Shown here one piece after another: positions 9,347-16,617 of a stretch of 64,000 bases of DNA (position 1 is the stretch's first letter; each line of letters begins with the position of its first letter). Under the pieces are notes generated by a model. It searched no databases and had not been told where the DNA came from. It saw nothing but the letters and a program-made list of their open reading frames with translations. Source of the stretch: JACKFB01 sp041389525. Lineage in GTDB: Bacteria > Myxococcota_A > UBA9042 > PHBI01 > JACKFB01. A program made the translations under genes and the position numbers. Where the stretch lies: assembly GCA_041389525.1 (NCBI GenBank), contig JAWKRR010000009.1, positions 62,001 to 126,000 on the forward strand, written 5' to 3'.

Positions 9347-9409
9347 CCGGCCGCGTTCTCGAAGGCTGGGTCCGCCCTCCCCTCCCTCCCTGGGTGGGCC
9401 CGGCTCTCC

Positions 9410-9445
9410 ACAAGCCGCCGCAGGTCTCGACTTGCGGCGGCTTGT
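9410..9445. terminator. Perfect 13-bp hairpin between the DUF4331 and TPR genes
   Basis: ACAAGCCGCCGCA (9410-9422) pairs perfectly with TGCGGCGGCTTGT (9433-9445) around a 10-nt loop. It is 63 bp after the DUF4331 stop and 38 bp before the TPR gene start. No T-tract follows (CTCCTCCTG), so it may be a partial terminator, a processing or stability element within an operon, rather than a strong intrinsic terminator. Confidence 0.65.
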
Positions 9446-9482
9446 CTCCTCCTGCCACACCGATCCCCAGAGGAGGTGCGTC

Positions 9483-10859
9483 ATGCGCACGATCCTATCC
9501 GCCGGTCTCTGCCTGCTGACCCTCACGCTCGCGGGCTGCCGCGACGAGTCGACGCCAGAAGCCGCCCCAGCCGAACTGGCGACGCCATCACCGGCGGCGA
9601 CGACCGCAAACCTGGCACCAACCATGACCCTCGACGAGGCCCGCGCGTTGGCCCTCGCGCCCCCCTCGGGCGACAGCTCCATCGACGCCGACCTGCGAAA
9701 ACGCCAGGCCGCGGCTGAGAAAAACCCGACCCAGTTCGACCTCTGGGTGCTCATCGGGCACGGCTGGATGCAGAAGGCGCGGGCCGACGCCGACCCGGGC
9801 GCCATCCGCCACGCCGAGGCCGCCGCTGCCATCGTGCTGGCGACCGCGCCGGAGAACGTTCAGGCGCGGCACCTCTACGCGATGGTGTTGGTCGACGACC
9901 ATCGCTTCGCCGAAGCCCGAGATCTGTCGCGGGCCGTCCTCGACAAGGCGCCCGACACCATCTTGGCGTGGGGGACGCTGTCGGACGCGCTGCTGGAGCT
10001 TGGCGACTTCAAAGGGGCCACCGAGGCGGCTCAGCGCATGGTCGACCTGAAGCCGGGGCTGCCGTCCTACGCGCGGGCGGGCTGGCTGCGATGGGTCGGC
10101 GGCGACGTCGAGGGCGCGCGCACCAGCTACAGGCTGGCATTCTCAGCGGGCGCGGGAGCGAAGGACCGCGAGCCGGCGAGCTGGATCCTGGTCGAGGCCG
10201 CGGAGACCTTCCGGCTGACCGGGGACTTGGACGGGGCGGACGCGGGCTACGACCTGGCGTTGGCGCACTTCAAAGACTACCCGCCGGCCCTGGTCGGGAA
10301 GGCGCGGGTCTTGCTGGCGCGGGGTGACGCGCGGGGCGCGGTGCCGCTGCTTGAGTGTTCGCTGGCCGCGCGGGCCTCGATGGACGCGGCCGCGCTGTGG
10401 GTCGCGGCGCTGGAGCTTTCCGGGGACTCGCGTGGTGCGACCGCGGCGCGGGCGAAGGCCGTGGCGATGGGGCAGCGCGGCGACGCGCTCGGGCTGGCGC
10501 GCTTTTACTCAGACCGTGGCGAGGCGATCGGCGAGGCCGTGGCGCTGGCGGAGACCGAGGCCAAGACGCGGGGCGGGGTGGCGACGCAAGACGCGCTGGC
10601 GTGGGCGCTCTACCGCGCGGGGCGCTTGAGCGAGGCGCGCGCCGCCAGCGACAAGGCCAGACGGCACGGGACGCGCGACCCGCGGCTGCTCTATCATGCC
10701 GGCGCCATCCGCGTGGCCCAGGGCGAGGTCGCCGCGGGACGTGCGATGATCGAGGAAGCCACCACGATGGCGCCGGGCTTCGACCCGGTGGCCTACCCCG
10801 AGGCCACACGGCTGCTCTCGACCCTGCCCCCTGTGGAGCGACCCCATGACGGCGCGTAG
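9483..10859 (+). CDS. Tetratricopeptide-repeat lipoprotein
   Basis: A 458-residue protein with a lipobox LTLAGC (Cys at about residue 19) and a Pro/Ala/Thr-rich linker, then TPR-type helical hairpins, for example FDLWVLIGHGWMQKARADA, ARHLYAMVLVDDHRFAEAR, ILAWGTLSDALLELGDFKGA, TFRLTGDLDGADAGYDLAL, and AWALYRAGRLSEARAASDKA near the C-terminus. TPR lipoproteins act as assembly or binding scaffolds at the periplasmic face of a membrane. The ATG at 9483 has AGAGGAGGTG upstream; longer in-frame starts would run into the DUF4331 gene. Its 3' end overlaps the HupE-like gene by 14 nt, so the two are translationally coupled. Confidence 0.85.
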   Translation: MRTILSAGLCLLTLTLAGCRDESTPEAAPAELATPSPAATTANLAPTMTLDEARALALAPPSGDSSIDADLRKRQAAAEKNPTQFDLWVLIGHGWMQKARADADPGAIRHAEAAAAIVLATAPENVQARHLYAMVLVDDHRFAEARDLSRAVLDKAPDTILAWGTLSDALLELGDFKGATEAAQRMVDLKPGLPSYARAGWLRWVGGDVEGARTSYRLAFSAGAGAKDREPASWILVEAAETFRLTGDLDGADAGYDLALAHFKDYPPALVGKARVLLARGDARGAVPLLECSLAARASMDAAALWVAALELSGDSRGATAARAKAVAMGQRGDALGLARFYSDRGEAIGEAVALAETEAKTRGGVATQDALAWALYRAGRLSEARAASDKARRHGTRDPRLLYHAGAIRVAQGEVAAGRAMIEEATTMAPGFDPVAYPEATRLLSTLPPVERPHDGA

Positions 10860-12000
10860 TCTCATTTTCATAGCTCTCGCCTCGGTGTTTGCCGGGTCGA
10901 CGAGCGCTCAGGCCCACGAGGTGGGGCTGTCGCGGGGCGGCTACCACTTCGACGGCACCGAGGTGAGCGCCGAGCTGCGCATCCAGAGCCAGGAGGCGGG
11001 GCGGGCTGGCTTAGCACCCGTGGGTCGCGGCGAGGCCGACGCCCTGGCTGACACGGTCTGGCACGTGACCGCGAGTGGCGCCCGGTGTACGCCGAGCGCG
11101 TTCGAGGTCCGCACCGATCCGGACGTAAACGACGGCGCGCTGGTGACGGCGTCGTGGCGCTGTCCCACCGAGTCCGCGCTTGCCCTGGTCGAGTTCGTGC
11201 GCTTCGGGACGCTCAGCAACGGCCACCGGCACTTGGCTCACCTCGACCGCGACGCCCGGACGCTGACGGTGCTGTCGGAGGGCGAGGCGACCATGCGGGT
11301 GCCGCGCAGCGCCGATCCGCGGTCGAAGTCCATGACGCCCGGAGGTGCTGGCGACAAAGCGGCCGCGGGCACCGACCCGCCGAAAACCCAGGCGCCGCCA
11401 GCGTCTGAGACAGCGCCCGACCCCGCGCCGGCCGCCGAATCAGCCAGCGGCTGGTCCATCTTCGCCAGCATGATCGCCATGGGCGTCGAGCACATCCTGA
11501 TGGGCTTCGACCACCTGCTCTTCTTGCTGGGCCTGCTGCTCATCTGCGGGCGAATCAGCGACATGGCCAAGGTCATCACGGCCTTCACCGTGGCCCACTC
11601 CGTCACCCTCTGCCTCGCCGCCCTGGACGTGTGGACCCCGCCCGCGGGCATCATCGAGCCCGCCATCGCCCTGTCGGTGGCCTTCGTCGGCATCGAGAAC
11701 TTCATCAAACCCGATCCCGCAGGCCGCTGGCGCATCGCCGGCGCCTTCGGCTTCATCCACGGCTTCGGCTTCGCAGGCGCCCTGGGCGAGGTGGGCCTGC
11801 CCGAAGGCAACGTCGTCGCCGCCCTAGCCGGCTTCAATATCGGCGTCGAGCTAGGCCAGCTAGCCATCATGGTCCTGGTCGTCCCCATCATCGCGATGGC
11901 CCTCAAGCGCCCGACCTACACCCGCTACGTCATGCCCGCGCTCAGCGGCCTAGTCGCCCTGGCGGGCATCCTCTGGTTCGCAGAGCGCGTCGTGAGCTGA
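10846..12000 (+). CDS. HupE/UreJ-like integral membrane protein with periplasmic N-terminal domain
   Basis: A 384-residue protein with a signal peptide ending STSAQA just before HEVGLSRGGY, an extracytoplasmic domain of about 170 residues, a Pro/Ala-rich linker, and a C-terminal membrane domain of six or so helices carrying the HupE/UreJ_2 features MGVEHILMGFDHLLFLLGLL, FTVAHSVTLCLAAL and FGFIHGFGFAGALGEVGLP. The His residues within helices (EHIL, FDHLL, VAHS, FIHGFGF) resemble those of nickel/cobalt permease relatives, which suggests metal transport or binding, but this long subfamily has no proven substrate. It overlaps the TPR gene by 14 nt. The fixed company of DUF4331 and TPR proteins suggests a joint role. 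Confidence 0.85.
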   Translation: MTARSLIFIALASVFAGSTSAQAHEVGLSRGGYHFDGTEVSAELRIQSQEAGRAGLAPVGRGEADALADTVWHVTASGARCTPSAFEVRTDPDVNDGALVTASWRCPTESALALVEFVRFGTLSNGHRHLAHLDRDARTLTVLSEGEATMRVPRSADPRSKSMTPGGAGDKAAAGTDPPKTQAPPASETAPDPAPAAESASGWSIFASMIAMGVEHILMGFDHLLFLLGLLLICGRISDMAKVITAFTVAHSVTLCLAALDVWTPPAGIIEPAIALSVAFVGIENFIKPDPAGRWRIAGAFGFIHGFGFAGALGEVGLPEGNVVAALAGFNIGVELGQLAIMVLVVPIIAMALKRPTYTRYVMPALSGLVALAGILWFAERVVS

Positions 12001-12017
12001 ACGCTCGGGCCGCCGCT

Positions 12018-12061
12018 CGCAGCATGGCGCCAACGGCGACGACCGGGAACGCGGCGAGGTG
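12018..12061. repeat. 44-bp direct repeat, left copy
   Basis: The segment starting CGCAGCATGGCGCCAA is found again at 13937-13980 in the same orientation with about six mismatches in 44 positions. The pair brackets two nucleotidyltransferase modules. On the reverse strand both copies encode A-A-F-P-V-V-x-x-G-A-M-L-R; in the right copy this leads into a real gene, so the left copy may be a relic of a lost gene start or one end of an inserted cassette. Confidence 0.6.
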
Positions 12062-12151
12062 CCGACTCGCGATGGGCTGGGAGGTCGCAGCGGGCTTGAT
12101 CTGGAACACGCTACCGACCGCCGCTTTCCTCCACCCAGCCGCCCGGCTCGC

Positions 12152-12157
12152 TATACT
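12152..12157 (+). promoter_or_regulatory. Candidate -10 box for a leaderless mntA transcript
   Basis: TATACT stands out in GC-rich surroundings and ends 7 nt before the ATG at 12164, so transcription would begin at or next to the start codon. No Shine-Dalgarno sequence precedes that ATG. No clear -35 element is seen. Confidence 0.35.
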
Positions 12158-12163
12158 GTCTCC

Positions 12164-12517
12164 ATGAGCGTGACCGTCGAACAAGCCGCCGCCGCGCTCC
12201 GACGCCGGGCCGCCGAGGACAAGGCTCGTGCGCAGGCGCGGGCTGCCGCGCTGAGCGCTCGTCTGCCCCACGCACGGGCGGTGCTGACCGAGAAGTACGG
12301 GGCTACGCGCGTGCTCCTCTTTGGCAGCTTGGCCAGCGGCGATGTGCACGCCACCAGCGACGTGGATATCGCGGTCGAGGGGCTGCAGCCGGTCGCCTAC
12401 TTCGACGCGCTCTCCGACCTCATGGACGTGTTCGAAGTGCGCGTCGACTTGGTCCGTCTCGAGACGGCCTCCCCGTCACTCCGCGAGCGAATCGAAGCGG
12501 AAGGCCAGACCCTTTGA
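12164..12517 (+). CDS. mntA: MntA-type nucleotidyltransferase (antitoxin)
   Basis: A 117-residue minimal nucleotidyltransferase with the signature GSLASGDVHATSDVDIAVEG, an exact GS-X10-DxD motif with the catalytic Asp pair, after a helical N-terminus. In MntA-HepT systems this enzyme AMPylates the HEPN toxin and silences it. The ATG at 12164 is chosen because it begins a good MNT domain and lies just after a TATACT box; an upstream in-frame start would add an Arg/Gly-rich stretch without similarity. Its stop codon overlaps the TTG start of the next gene (TTGA), the arrangement expected for a toxin-antitoxin operon. The assignment rests on motif and gene order. Confidence 0.85.
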   Translation: MSVTVEQAAAALRRRAAEDKARAQARAAALSARLPHARAVLTEKYGATRVLLFGSLASGDVHATSDVDIAVEGLQPVAYFDALSDLMDVFEVRVDLVRLETASPSLRERIEAEGQTL

Positions 12518-12993
12518 ACGGCACATTGCAGAGGCTGCGCGCCGAGGTGCGCTCGGACCGGTCGACCTTCGAATCCCGCCTCCGCGAGCTCGACGCGCTG
12601 AACCTTGAGGATGCGTCGCCGGCCCCCGGCGACGTCGCGCGCGCCGCAATCGCGCCGCACGCAGCCTACTGTGCGGTCGAAGCCCTGCTGGCTCGTGTGC
12701 TCCGCACGGTCGATGGCTCGATCCCCGATGGCCCAGAGTGGCCCCGCGAGCTGCTCCTAGCGGCGGGCCTGACCATCCCGGACATCCGCCCGCCGCTCCT
12801 GTCGCCGGCCGTGGTGACGGACCTCCAGCGACTGCTGGGATTCCGCCACTTCTTCCGCCACGCCTACGCCGTCGAGCTCGATCCGACACAGCTCCACGCC
12901 ACGCGCGAAGTCGCCCGCCGCGTGGCCGCCCCGCTCAGCGCCGACCTCGACGGCCTGGACGCGTTCCTAGAGCGACTGGCCGCGAAGACCTGA
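12514..12993 (+). CDS. hepT: HepT-like HEPN ribonuclease toxin
   Basis: A 159-residue helical protein with the HEPN/HepT active-site motif RX4HXY, visible as RHFFRHAY near residue 110. HepT toxins are metal-independent RNases inhibited by AMPylation of the motif Tyr by the cognate MntA. It begins with TTG overlapping the mntA stop by 4 nt, so translation is coupled. The N-terminal helix FESRLRELDALNLEDA and the segment IAPHAAYCAVEALLARVLR fit the HEPN four-helix fold, although the family label beyond the motif is by inference. Size is a little above typical HepT (about 130-150 residues). Confidence 0.78.
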   Translation: MNGTLQRLRAEVRSDRSTFESRLRELDALNLEDASPAPGDVARAAIAPHAAYCAVEALLARVLRTVDGSIPDGPEWPRELLLAAGLTIPDIRPPLLSPAVVTDLQRLLGFRHFFRHAYAVELDPTQLHATREVARRVAAPLSADLDGLDAFLERLAAKT

Positions 12994-13114
12994 GCAAGTC
13001 TCAAGTCTTGACACGACCCCTGCCTCCGGCCTGGCCTCCCGTCTCGACACGCCCCAACCTTGTTCCACACCGCCGGTCCCCCACGCGCCAGGAAGCACGC
13101 GCGTCGGTAGGCCA

Positions 13115-13684
13115 TCAGGTCGGGCCCGCGGGGCGGGCGAGGCGCTGGGCCTCATGCCAGAGCGCGTCGAGGCCAAGGCGCTGGACCCAGCCGGCGATGT
13201 AGACCGTGTCGCGCGGGCGGCGCTCCAGCACCCCCACAACGTCCCGAAGTTGGCGCTCGGAGCCACCACCCAGCGAGGCCCACTCCAGCTTGGAGATGAC
13301 GACGTCTTCGGCGCTGGCCATCCACACAGGGACCCCGAGCACGGTCGCACGGATGCGGCGCTCAAACTCGGCTACGGAGAAGGGGCGGGGCTTTCTGACG
13401 ATGAGGTCCGCCTTCCAGCCTGTGGCCAAGTCGATGATGTTGAACTGCCGGCGCTGCTGCAGCGCCTCAAGCGCGGCTTCCGGCGAGACGTAGTAGGCGT
13501 CGTCGGGCAGCGAGCTGAGGAGCTGCGTGAGGCTTTGTCGATTCAGGACCACCACGACGTCGACATCCTGGGTCGTGCGTGGCGTGCCGTGGAAGGTGCT
13601 GGCGAATGACCCGGCCACCATGTACGGCACTCCAGCCCCGTCGAGGGCTGCTGTGAGGCGGGCAAGGAACGCGGCGGCGCTCAC
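13115..13684 (-). CDS. Nucleotidyltransferase-fold protein (DUF6036/AbiEii-like)
   Basis: A 189-residue protein with VPYMVAGSFASTFHG and then TTQDVDVVVVLN, an NTase-type GS...DVDVV motif with a longer spacing than MntA. Then come FNIIDLATGWKADLIVRKP and MASAEDVVISKLEW, a Lys-containing block typical of toxin-antitoxin-linked NTases. The GTG start at 13684 overlaps the stop of the upstream small gene (GTGA), so the two are coupled. It faces the MntA-HepT pair with only a 121-bp gap. Likely a nucleotidyl-transferring toxin or antitoxin; which partner is toxic cannot be told. Confidence 0.75.
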   Translation of the reverse strand: MSAAAFLARLTAALDGAGVPYMVAGSFASTFHGTPRTTQDVDVVVVLNRQSLTQLLSSLPDDAYYVSPEAALEALQQRRQFNIIDLATGWKADLIVRKPRPFSVAEFERRIRATVLGVPVWMASAEDVVISKLEWASLGGGSERQLRDVVGVLERRPRDTVYIAGWVQRLGLDALWHEAQRLARPAGPT

Positions 13685-13944
13685 GGGTCGAGCACCGGGG
13701 CTTCAGGCCAGGCGGCTCGGAAGAGCGCGTCGCCCAGGAGCAGGCGGTAGAGGGCGAACCGGACCTCGGAGTCACTGTACTCCGGATGGCCGAACTGGAT
13801 CCCGGCGGCCGTGACCTCGCGCGCCTCCTCGCTCATCGCCACCGCGAGTTCAACGCGCTGCGAGCCGGTCATCTCCCGCCAGATGCGGGCTTGGACGGCG
13901 GCGGCTTCGGGGCTGGTGTCCAGGGGCTGCATCACGCGCAGCAT
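13681..13944 (-). CDS. Small partner protein of the nucleotidyltransferase (putative TA partner)
   Basis: A small protein (87 residues from the ATG at 13944) with ARIWREMTGSQRVELAVAMS, GIQFGHPEYSDSEVRFAL and YRLLLGDALFRAAWP. This pattern belongs to a widespread uncharacterised family that sits directly upstream of NTase genes like the one here. The start is uncertain: ATG codons at 13932, 13944 and 13998 are in frame, and the middle one lies within the 44-bp repeat whose other copy also has an ATG at that place. Function is inferred only from pairing with the NTase, coupled by a 4-nt overlap. Confidence 0.65.
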   Translation of the reverse strand: MLRVMQPLDTSPEAAAVQARIWREMTGSQRVELAVAMSEEAREVTAAGIQFGHPEYSDSEVRFALYRLLLGDALFRAAWPEAPVLDP

Positions 13945-13980
13945 AGCGCCAAAGACAACGACCGGGAACGCAGCGCGGTG
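13937..13980. repeat. 44-bp direct repeat, right copy
   Basis: The segment starting CGCAGCATAGCGCCAA matches 12018-12061 with about six differences, in the same orientation. It covers the probable start region of the small gene on the reverse strand, so it could be a conserved leader as well as a cassette boundary. Confidence 0.6.
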
Positions 13981-14050
13981 CAGGGCTCCGGCCTTCACGG
14001 CCCCCTACCCTGCTCCGAGTTGGCGCCGCTGCGCAGTCTGCTGCCGCCTT

Positions 14051-15091
14051 CTACGGCAAGAACGGCGCTTTGCAGCGGGTGCCGCATTGGCCTTCGGTGG
14101 CGTCGGGGGGTTTTAGGCAGCCGCCTTGGCATTGGGCGTCGCTTTGGCAGGGGGCGCCCTCGGGTTTGGGTTTTTGGCAGATCTTGTCGATGCAGCGGGT
14201 GTCTCTGGGGCAGCCGCCGTCGATGCAGGCTGCTCCCTCGGCGGCTTCGGCGCCGGGTTGGCAGGTGCCGCCTTCGCAGTGGGCGTTGGGGCCACATTGG
14301 AGGTTGGTTTGGCAGGGCTCGCCCAGCGGCGTCGCGTCTTGGCAGAGGTGGCGGGCGCAGAAGCCTTCGCATTCGGGGTGGGCGGCGGAGGTGCCCTCCT
14401 GGCGCGTCAGGGCGGCCAGGGGGTCGATGCCGGTTTGGCAGGCGCGGCCTCGCCTCGCGGGCGGGGCGCAGACGCCGACCGTGGTGGGGGCCAGGCCGCG
14501 GCAGGCCAGGCCGGGGGCGCACTCCAGGGCGGAGCGGCAGCGCTCGCCGGCCCCGAGCGCGCCGACGAAGACGCCGTCGCACGCCGCGGGGACTCGCGCG
14601 GGGAAGGGGCCGACCCAGCCGCAGCCGGCGTGGGCCTCGGCCATCGCTTTTTCGCAGGCGGCGACTGAGGATTCGGAGAGTGTGAGGCCCTCGGCCGCCA
14701 GGGCGGCGCTGAGCGTGGCGACGCAGTCGGCGGTGACCAGGTAGCCCGTGGTCTTCTGCTCGCAGCAGTCCGCGCGGCGCCTCGCCGGGACCGTGTGCAG
14801 CGCCTCGCACAGGCGGTCCGCCAGCGGGTCGGCCTGGGCGACCGCCGGGTAGACGGGCTTGGGCTCGCCACGGTCGCCGCCGGCTTGGGCGAGGCGCTGG
14901 GCGGCGGCCTCGGCCTCGTTTGTGGGCGCGCCGCCGAGGATCGGCCGGCCTTGGGGGTCCACCTGCGCTGCGGGGGCCCCTTCGCTGGCGGCGGCGGGCG
15001 TGGGGTGGGAGGGCTGCTCGCGGCGGCAGGCGGACAGCGCGAGAAGCGCGGATAACAATAGCAAGGACGCGTGAGGCGCGCGGAGGGGCAT
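14051..15091 (-). CDS. Cys-rich lipoprotein
   Basis: A 346-residue predicted lipoprotein: the signal peptide ends in the lipobox LALSAC (Cys at about residue 21), followed by a Pro/Ala-rich linker and about 220 residues with more than 25 cysteines in a pattern such as GERCRSALECAPGLACRG, GEPCQTNLQCGPNAHCEG and GAPCQSDAQCQGGC. Similar modules recur in myxobacterial surface lipoproteins and are probably disulfide-bonded. A CEALHTVPARRRADCCEQ segment precedes them. The ATG at 15091 has a GGAG site. No enzymatic function is suggested. It is divergent from hemN with a 98-bp gap. Confidence 0.8.
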   Translation of the reverse strand: MPLRAPHASLLLLSALLALSACRREQPSHPTPAAASEGAPAAQVDPQGRPILGGAPTNEAEAAAQRLAQAGGDRGEPKPVYPAVAQADPLADRLCEALHTVPARRRADCCEQKTTGYLVTADCVATLSAALAAEGLTLSESSVAACEKAMAEAHAGCGWVGPFPARVPAACDGVFVGALGAGERCRSALECAPGLACRGLAPTTVGVCAPPARRGRACQTGIDPLAALTRQEGTSAAHPECEGFCARHLCQDATPLGEPCQTNLQCGPNAHCEGGTCQPGAEAAEGAACIDGGCPRDTRCIDKICQKPKPEGAPCQSDAQCQGGCLKPPDATEGQCGTRCKAPFLP

Positions 15092-15189
15092 GGCAGCGCT
15101 CCGAGGGACTGAGAGTGTGCGAGGGTACGCGCGGCGGGGCGCAAAGGATCGTTGTGGCCGGTCGGAAATCCAGGCGGTAAGCTCGGCGG

Positions 15190-16617
15190 ATGAAGAATCG
15201 CCAGCCCGAGATCGACTCCGCCCGCCCCACCGAACGCTCCGTCACGGCCGAGTTATTGCGCCGCTACGACCGATCGGGGCCGCGCTACACAAGCTACCCG
15301 ACCGCCGTGGAGTTCGGGCCGGCCGTCGACGGCGACGTGTACGCCGAGCGCCTCAAGCGCGCTGACGCCCTGGGCGACGCGCCGCTGTCGCTCTACATGC
15401 ACCTGCCCTTCTGCCAGAACCGCTGCCTCTTCTGCGGCTGCCACGTCATCATCACGCCGCACATGCACGTCGCGCGCCCCTACCTGGATTTGGTCAGGCA
15501 GGAGCTGGCGATTTTGGCGACGCACCTGCCGAATCGCCGGCGGATCTCGCAGCTGCACCTCGGTGGCGGCACGCCGACCTACTTCGCGCCGGCCGACCTG
15601 CGGGCGCTGCTCAACGACGTGCTGGCGGTGTTTGAGCCGACGCCGGGCGCTGAGCTGGCCATCGAGGTGGACCCGCGGGTCACCACCGACGCCCACATCG
15701 ACATGCTGGCGGACCTGGGGTTCAACCGGATCTCCCTTGGTGTTCAGGATCTTGCGCCCGAGGTGCAGCAGGCCATCGACCGCATCCAGAGCCTGGAAGA
15801 CACCCAGCGCATCATCGAGCGGGCGCGGGCGCGGGGCTTCGGGGGCGTCAACGTCGACCTGATCTACGGGCTGCCGCAGCAGACCACCGCGGGCTTCGAG
15901 AAGACCGTGGAGTCCGTGCTGGCGATGAAGCCCGACCGGAGCGCGGTCTACAGCTTCGCCTACGTGCCCGACCAGCATCGCGGGCACCAGCGGCGCATCG
16001 AGGTCGAGGATCTGCCGCCGGCCGAGCTGAAGCTGGAGCTGTTCGCGTTGGCGCGCGAGCGGTTCTTGGGCGCCGGGTTCGAGCCGATTGGCATGGACCA
16101 CTTCGCGAGCCCGGACGACGAGCTGGCGAAGGCGCGGCGCGAGGGGCGGCTGCGGCGAAACTTCCAGGGCTACACGGTGATCCCGGCGGAGGACTCGGTG
16201 GGGCTTGGGATCTCGGCCATCGGCGACGTGCGCGACGCCTACGTGCAGAACGAGAAGAAGCTGTCGACCTACGCCCAGGCGCTGAAGGCGGGGCGGCTGC
16301 CGGTGGTGCGCGGGGTGGTGCGGGACGCCGACGACCTGCTGCGGGCCGACGTCATCGAGGCGCTGATGTGCAACGCGCGGGTCGACGTGGGCGCCATCGA
16401 GGCGACGCACGGGGTGGCTTTTCGCGAGGTGTTTGCTGCGGAATTGGAGCGACTGCGCGAGCACGAGGCGGCCGGGATGGTCGTGGTCGAGGCGGACGCC
16501 ATCGCGGCGACGCCCAAGGGCGAGCTCTTCATCCGCAACCTGGCGATGTGCTTTGACCGCTACTACTGGTCGCGGCACGTGGACGCCGAGAAGCCGGTCT
16601 TCAGCCGGACGGTGTAG
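15190..16617 (+). CDS. hemN: Oxygen-independent coproporphyrinogen III oxidase (HemN)
   Basis: A 475-residue radical-SAM enzyme that converts coproporphyrinogen III to protoporphyrinogen IX in haem synthesis without oxygen. The N-terminus has the HemN hallmark YDRSGPRYTSYPTAVEF, and the 4Fe-4S/SAM motif is FCQNRCLFCGC (Cys75, Cys79, Cys82 as CX3CX2C). Other family blocks are HLGGGTPTYF, AIEVDPRVTT, FNRISLGVQDL, VNVDLIYGLPQQT, YSFAYVP and GMDHFASPDDELAKA. Length is typical of true HemN (about 455-470) rather than of shorter HemW-like proteins. Its last 17 bases overlap the convergent permease gene. No strong ribosome site precedes the ATG at 15190. Confidence 0.95.
   Translation: MKNRQPEIDSARPTERSVTAELLRRYDRSGPRYTSYPTAVEFGPAVDGDVYAERLKRADALGDAPLSLYMHLPFCQNRCLFCGCHVIITPHMHVARPYLDLVRQELAILATHLPNRRRISQLHLGGGTPTYFAPADLRALLNDVLAVFEPTPGAELAIEVDPRVTTDAHIDMLADLGFNRISLGVQDLAPEVQQAIDRIQSLEDTQRIIERARARGFGGVNVDLIYGLPQQTTAGFEKTVESVLAMKPDRSAVYSFAYVPDQHRGHQRRIEVEDLPPAELKLELFALARERFLGAGFEPIGMDHFASPDDELAKARREGRLRRNFQGYTVIPAEDSVGLGISAIGDVRDAYVQNEKKLSTYAQALKAGRLPVVRGVVRDADDLLRADVIEALMCNARVDVGAIEATHGVAFREVFAAELERLREHEAAGMVVVEADAIAATPKGELFIRNLAMCFDRYYWSRHVDAEKPVFSRTV

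Noticed and set aside
8021..9832. A 603-codon reverse-strand frame across DUF4331 and the TPR gene
   Set aside because: Antisense to two genes with strong ribosome sites and recognised motifs.
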